From positions 4,526,001-4,590,000 of the forward strand of contig NZ_CP032869.1 in NCBI RefSeq assembly GCF_003576455.2: a stretch of DNA of 64,000 nucleotides. The letters run 5' to 3'. Of the stretch, positions 60,533 through 64,000 are shown one piece after another. Under the pieces are notes generated by a model, which saw only the letters and a list, made by a program, of their open reading frames with translations, did no database searches and was not told where the DNA came from. Numbering within the stretch: position 1 is the stretch's first letter; the number at the start of each line of letters is the position of its first letter. The position numbers and the translations under genes are program-made. Source of the stretch: Mucilaginibacter celer. Its GTDB lineage: Bacteria; Bacteroidota; Bacteroidia; Sphingobacteriales; Sphingobacteriaceae.

Positions 60533-61883
60533 TGATCAATACTTGTTTTAATGGGTTCACCAGTGTATCAATATCACCGGCGCCTACAGTTAATAACAGT
60601 TCTGGCTTTTCGGCAGCTATCGCGGCTACCGCGGCCTCTTTACTTAATATCTTTTTGTTCGGCAACTGCATGCGGTTAAGCAGCATTTGCGAGTTAACAC
60701 CTTCAATAGGCAGTTCGCGTGCGGGGTAAATCTCCAGCAGTATCAGCTCATCAACCATGTCCAGCACCTCGGCAAAACCATCCGCAAAATCGCGGGTGCG
60801 GGTGTACAGGTGCGGCTGAAATATGGCTGTTAATTTTTTAGCCGGATACAACCTTTTTATGGATGATATACAAGCCCTCAATTCTTCGGGGTGATGCGCA
60901 TAATCATCTATATAAATATGCTTAGGCGTTTTAACAATGTATTCAAACCTGCGTTTAACGCCTCTGAATGATGCCAGCGCCGCTTTAATATCCGCCGGAG
61001 CGATATCCAGTTTCAGCACAGCCTCGATTGCTGCCACGGCGTTTTCTATATTGTGCGTACCGGCAATACCCATCCTGATATCGGAAATGTTTACCGTGGC
61101 GCTGTTGTAATCAAAGTAAAAATCGCCATCGATGATCCTAACGTTCGATGCGTGGGCATCCGCGGTTGCATCTTCAAAGGCATAGGTATAACCTTCATCT
61201 AAAGGCAAACCATTTTTATGCACCAGCGTACCCCCCGGTTTTATCTGCGAAGCGAACAACTTAAACGATTCGGTTAAATGCGCATGATCGCCATAAATAT
61301 CCAAATGGTCGGCATCCATCGATGTGATGATAGCCACATCAGGATACAGCGTTAAAAACGAGCGGTCGTACTCATCAGCTTCAACCACCATTACGTTATT
61401 GCTGCCATACAGCACATTGGTTTGGTAGTTTGATGAAATACCACCCAGAAAAGCCGAACAATCATTACCCGATGCCTTTAGCAAATGCGCCACCATAGTT
61501 GAGGTAGTGGTTTTACCATGCGTACCAGCAACAGCGATTGTATAAGAACTTTTACTGATCAAACCTAAAACCTGCGAGCGTTTGAATAACTCGAACCCGT
61601 GATTTTTAAAGTAATTAACGATGTGCGAATCCTTAGGTACCGCCGGCGTATAAATGATCAGCGTATCGTTACATGGTTTCTGAAAACTCATGTGGATATA
61701 CTCCGCATGATCTTCAAAAACTATCTGGATGCCTTCGTTGTGTAACTGACTGGTTAACTCAGTTTCTGTTTTATCATATCCGCAAACAATGCAACCCAAA
61801 TGATGGAAATAGCGTGCCAGGCCGCTCATACCGATGCCGCCTATGCCAATCAGGTAAACCCTTTTTATATCGTGCAGTTCCAT
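60525..61883 (-). CDS. murC: UDP-N-acetylmuramate--L-alanine ligase
   Basis: 452 residues. Mur ligase with N-terminal Rossmann GIGGIGMSGLARYFHHLG, ATP-binding AVAGTHGKTTTSTMVAHLLK (about 116-135), substrate loop VEADEYDRSFL, and C-terminal domain with YAHHPEELRACISSIKRLYP. It adds the first L-alanine to UDP-MurNAc in the cytoplasm. A 12-bp hairpin with T-run sits in the 53-nt gap behind murG, so its expression may be attenuated relative to murG. A good GGAAA lies just before the ATG. Confidence 0.97.
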   Translation of the reverse strand: MELHDIKRVYLIGIGGIGMSGLARYFHHLGCIVCGYDKTETELTSQLHNEGIQIVFEDHAEYIHMSFQKPCNDTLIIYTPAVPKDSHIVNYFKNHGFELFKRSQVLGLISKSSYTIAVAGTHGKTTTSTMVAHLLKASGNDCSAFLGGISSNYQTNVLYGSNNVMVVEADEYDRSFLTLYPDVAIITSMDADHLDIYGDHAHLTESFKLFASQIKPGGTLVHKNGLPLDEGYTYAFEDATADAHASNVRIIDGDFYFDYNSATVNISDIRMGIAGTHNIENAVAAIEAVLKLDIAPADIKAALASFRGVKRRFEYIVKTPKHIYIDDYAHHPEELRACISSIKRLYPAKKLTAIFQPHLYTRTRDFADGFAEVLDMVDELILLEIYPARELPIEGVNSQMLLNRMQLPNKKILSKEAAVAAIAAEKPELLLTVGAGDIDTLVNPLKQVLINE

Positions 61884-61896
61884 TTTCCTTTTGTTT

Positions 61897-61930
61897 AAAA
61901 AAGGTGTTCCTCTTTTGCAAGAGGAGCACC
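61897..61930 (-). terminator. intrinsic terminator or attenuator between murG and murC
   Basis: On the minus strand GGTGCTCCTCTT and AAGAGGAACACC pair over 12 bp (one wobble) around a GCAA tetraloop, followed by six T. It lies 7 nt past the murG stop and about 14 nt before the murC start. There is no room for a separate murC promoter, so read-through must occur. Confidence 0.85.
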
Positions 61931-61936
61931 ATCATT

Positions 61937-63040
61937 TTAATTGTTACTTATAATTTGGATAAGTTCCTTTGCTATAGTTTCATCGGCATTTGGCATAGCC
62001 ATCTGCGCAATGTTATTGCTCAATTTTTTTTGCAGGTCGCGGTCTGCTAATAATTCCAGCGCCCTGTCTACCAGTTTAGCTTCGGCATCACGGTCGGCCA
62101 CAAATACGGCGGCGTTTTCATGTACCAGCGCCAAAGCGTTTTTTGTTTGATGATCTTCGGCCACATTTGGCGAAGGCACCAGGATCACCGGTTTTTTAAT
62201 CACGCACAGTTCGGCTATGGTTCCGGCACCGGCACGTGATATGATGATATCGGCAGCGGCATAAGCCAGATCCATACGGGTTAAAAACTCCCTGATCTGT
62301 AAATTAGGATGATAATTTTCACCTAACTTTTCAATTATCCCTTTATAATAAAACTTGCCGGTTTGCCATATCACCTGTACATCGGCCGCCAGCAATTTAT
62401 CAATACCGTTCATGATACTGTTGTTCAGCGTACGCGCGCCAAGGCTGCCGCCGGTTACCAGTATCGTTTTTTTAAAGGCCGACAGGCTATATAACTCCAA
62501 AGCCTGGTTGTGCTTACCGGCAATGTTCACCGCGTCTTTACGGATTGGGTTGCCGGTTTTGATGATTCTATCCATAGGGAAGAACTTCTCCATACCATCA
62601 AAGGCCACACATATTTTTTTGGCATGCTTGCCCAACCATTTATTGGTAATACCCGCATACGAGTTTTGCTCTTGTATGAGGTATGGTATGTTTTTTAGCG
62701 AAGCAGCGTACAACAGCGGACCGGAAGCATAACCACCAACACCCACCGCTGCATCTGGCTTAAAATCTTTAATAATTTTGATAGCCGTAAGCACGCTTTT
62801 GGCCAGCTTAACCGGGAACATCAGGTTTTTTTTGATGGAACCACGCTGTATGCCCTGGATATCCAGACCGATAATTTTATAACCCGCCGCCGGCACTTTT
62901 TCCATTTCCATGCGGCCATTGGCACCCACAAAAAGGATCTCGGTATTTGGGTCGATAGCTTTCAAAGCATTGGCAATAGAGATAGCCGGGAAGATGTGTC
63001 CTCCTGTTCCGCCACCGCTTATGATTATCCTTTTTGACAT
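61937..63040 (-). CDS. murG: MurG transferase (lipid II synthase)
   Basis: 367 residues, GT28 fold. N-terminal G-loop IISGGGTGGHIFPAISIANA, acceptor-domain VGVGGYASGPLLYAA, second glycine loop ILVTGGSLGARTLNNSIMNG, and UDP-GlcNAc binding ISRAGAGTIAELCVIKKPVI. It adds GlcNAc to lipid I at the inner face of the membrane. It lies in the standard order after ftsW. Confidence 0.97.
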   Translation of the reverse strand: MSKRIIISGGGTGGHIFPAISIANALKAIDPNTEILFVGANGRMEMEKVPAAGYKIIGLDIQGIQRGSIKKNLMFPVKLAKSVLTAIKIIKDFKPDAAVGVGGYASGPLLYAASLKNIPYLIQEQNSYAGITNKWLGKHAKKICVAFDGMEKFFPMDRIIKTGNPIRKDAVNIAGKHNQALELYSLSAFKKTILVTGGSLGARTLNNSIMNGIDKLLAADVQVIWQTGKFYYKGIIEKLGENYHPNLQIREFLTRMDLAYAAADIIISRAGAGTIAELCVIKKPVILVPSPNVAEDHQTKNALALVHENAAVFVADRDAEAKLVDRALELLADRDLQKKLSNNIAQMAMPNADETIAKELIQIISNN

Positions 63041-63100
63041 GCTTTTTATTTACTTATTTATTATCAACTAATCTCTGTTCTCCAACCTCTGATCACTAAC

Positions 63101-64000
63101 CTATGCCGTCCTGATCTCGCCCACTATAATTTTATTCGGCCCCGTGTTATCTCGTTTCGGTTCGCTTTTTTCTTTTTTACCTTCTTCAATATCCTTACTT
63201 ACAGAAAGGATGATCCCGAACGCTATGCTGGTAAACAATATCGATGTACCACCCATACTTACCAATGGCAACGGCACACCTGTTACCGGGCCTAAACCAA
63301 CCGCCACAGCCATATTGGCAAAAGCCTGAATGGTTAAGCTGAAGCTTAAACCGCAAGCCAGTAAAGCACCAAAGGCTTTAGGCGCTTTGGTTACAATTTT
63401 TATACACCGATACAGCAGGAACAAATAGATCCCTACTACTGTCAACCCTCCAACCAAACCATATTCTTCAATAATGATGGCATAGATCTCATCCGAGTAC
63501 GACTCGGGAAGGTAATTTCTTTCGGTACTGTTGCCGGGGCCTTTGCCAAAAATGCCTCCGCTGGCGATGGCTATTTTAGCATGATCGCTCTGGAATGATT
63601 TATCAGCCTTTGCCAGTTCCGGGTGTAAAAACACGTTAACACGCGATATATAAGTATGGCGCCTTGGCCCCAGGAATATTACGCCCAAAAGCAATATCAA
63701 ACCCGCCCCGCAGGTAATGGCAATTTGCCTGATACTGATACGACCGATGATCAGCAACAATATGCTAACCCCAAACAGCATCAATGCTGTTGAAAGGTTG
63801 GCCAAAGCGATCAGGATAAACACCAAACACACCGAACCCATGATAGGCAGGAATGATTCTTTCACATCCTTTATATTTTCCTGCTTACGCGATAGTGTAC
63901 GGGCCAGGTAGGTGATCAAAGCCAGTTTAGCCAAATCCGATGTCTGGAAGCTTAATCCAGTTCCGGGAATGGCTATCCACCTGCTGGCATTATTGATGTG
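63101..64000 (-). CDS. ftsW: FtsW, SEDS peptidoglycan polymerase (5' end outside window)
   Basis: 300 codons are visible; the frame is open to the window edge, so the N-terminus is missing. The first residues in view (NASRWIAIPGTGLSFQTSDLA) are the conserved FtsW/RodA loop. Later elements include GPGNSTERNYLPESYSDEIY, IIIEEYGLVGGLTVVGIYLF and VGLGPVTGVPLPLVSMGGTS, followed by a hydrophilic tail. FtsW polymerises septal glycan strands with its partner transpeptidase. It is 60 nt upstream of murG in the same direction. Confidence 0.95.
   Translation of the reverse strand, partial: HINNASRWIAIPGTGLSFQTSDLAKLALITYLARTLSRKQENIKDVKESFLPIMGSVCLVFILIALANLSTALMLFGVSILLLIIGRISIRQIAITCGAGLILLLGVIFLGPRRHTYISRVNVFLHPELAKADKSFQSDHAKIAIASGGIFGKGPGNSTERNYLPESYSDEIYAIIIEEYGLVGGLTVVGIYLFLLYRCIKIVTKAPKAFGALLACGLSFSLTIQAFANMAVAVGLGPVTGVPLPLVSMGGTSILFTSIAFGIILSVSKDIEEGKKEKSEPKRDNTGPNKIIVGEIRTA

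Overview
The window looks like a chromosomal segment of a Bacteroidota bacterium of the family Sphingobacteriaceae, most likely Mucilaginibacter or a close relative. This is inferred from gene content, not from a search. Supporting signs are gliding-motility ABC genes (gldA and a fused gldF-gldG), ribonuclease Y, DUF5686, DUF4397, DUF6263 and DUF885 proteins, a small Hc1-like histone, and several exact Bacteroidota -7 boxes (TAnnTTTG). Shine-Dalgarno sequences are rare. Intergenic regions are full of palindromic and stuttering repeats.

Layout. 0.3-7.1 kb, minus strand: an Mpo1-like membrane protein, rny, a likely 6S RNA, zapA, a coiled-coil protein, pheT, radC and rpsT. 7.3-9.7 kb: a methyltransferase and a 1,344-bp IS256-family element that split a YefM/Phd antitoxin gene, with an intact 8-bp target duplication. 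9.8-20.6 kb: a secreted zinc hydrolase, a DedA protein, two DUF4397 lipoproteins, dnaN, gldFG, four tandem beta-barrel paralogs and gldA. 20.7-26.2 kb: glyS between two AT-rich two-gene ATPase modules. One is an OLD/PARIS-like AAA ATPase with a TOPRIM-like DUF4276 protein; the other is a Septu-like ATPase with an HNH nuclease. This is the most probable defence locus in the window.

26.4-37 kb: an AI-2E family transporter, a catalytic/inactive M16 peptidase pair, a lipoprotein gene whose promoter and start codon are tandemly duplicated, a DUF5686 protein, a zinc-ribbon protein and ligA. 37-52.5 kb: a predicted secreted TNT-domain (NAD glycohydrolase-type) protein, several secreted enzymes, a TonB-receptor-like barrel, TauE/SafE with DUF1634, a UbiD-family decarboxylase, a zeta-like P-loop ATPase with a small partner, and dapA. 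52.7-56.2 kb: the Hc1-like histone, a GH125 mannosidase and an alpha-oxoamine synthase. 56.6-64 kb: the 3' half of the division/cell-wall cluster, ftsW(partial)-murG-murC-ftsQ-ftsA-ftsZ.

Housekeeping genes (division, replication, tRNA charging, cell wall) form the frame. Accessory genes sit between them, usually bounded by hairpin repeats. No tRNA, rRNA or CRISPR array was seen. The least expected elements are the two defence-type modules around glyS (one with an HNH protein lacking its zinc-knuckle cysteines), the secreted TNT-domain protein, the IS-split antitoxin, and the 207-bp duplication that copies a leaderless promoter.
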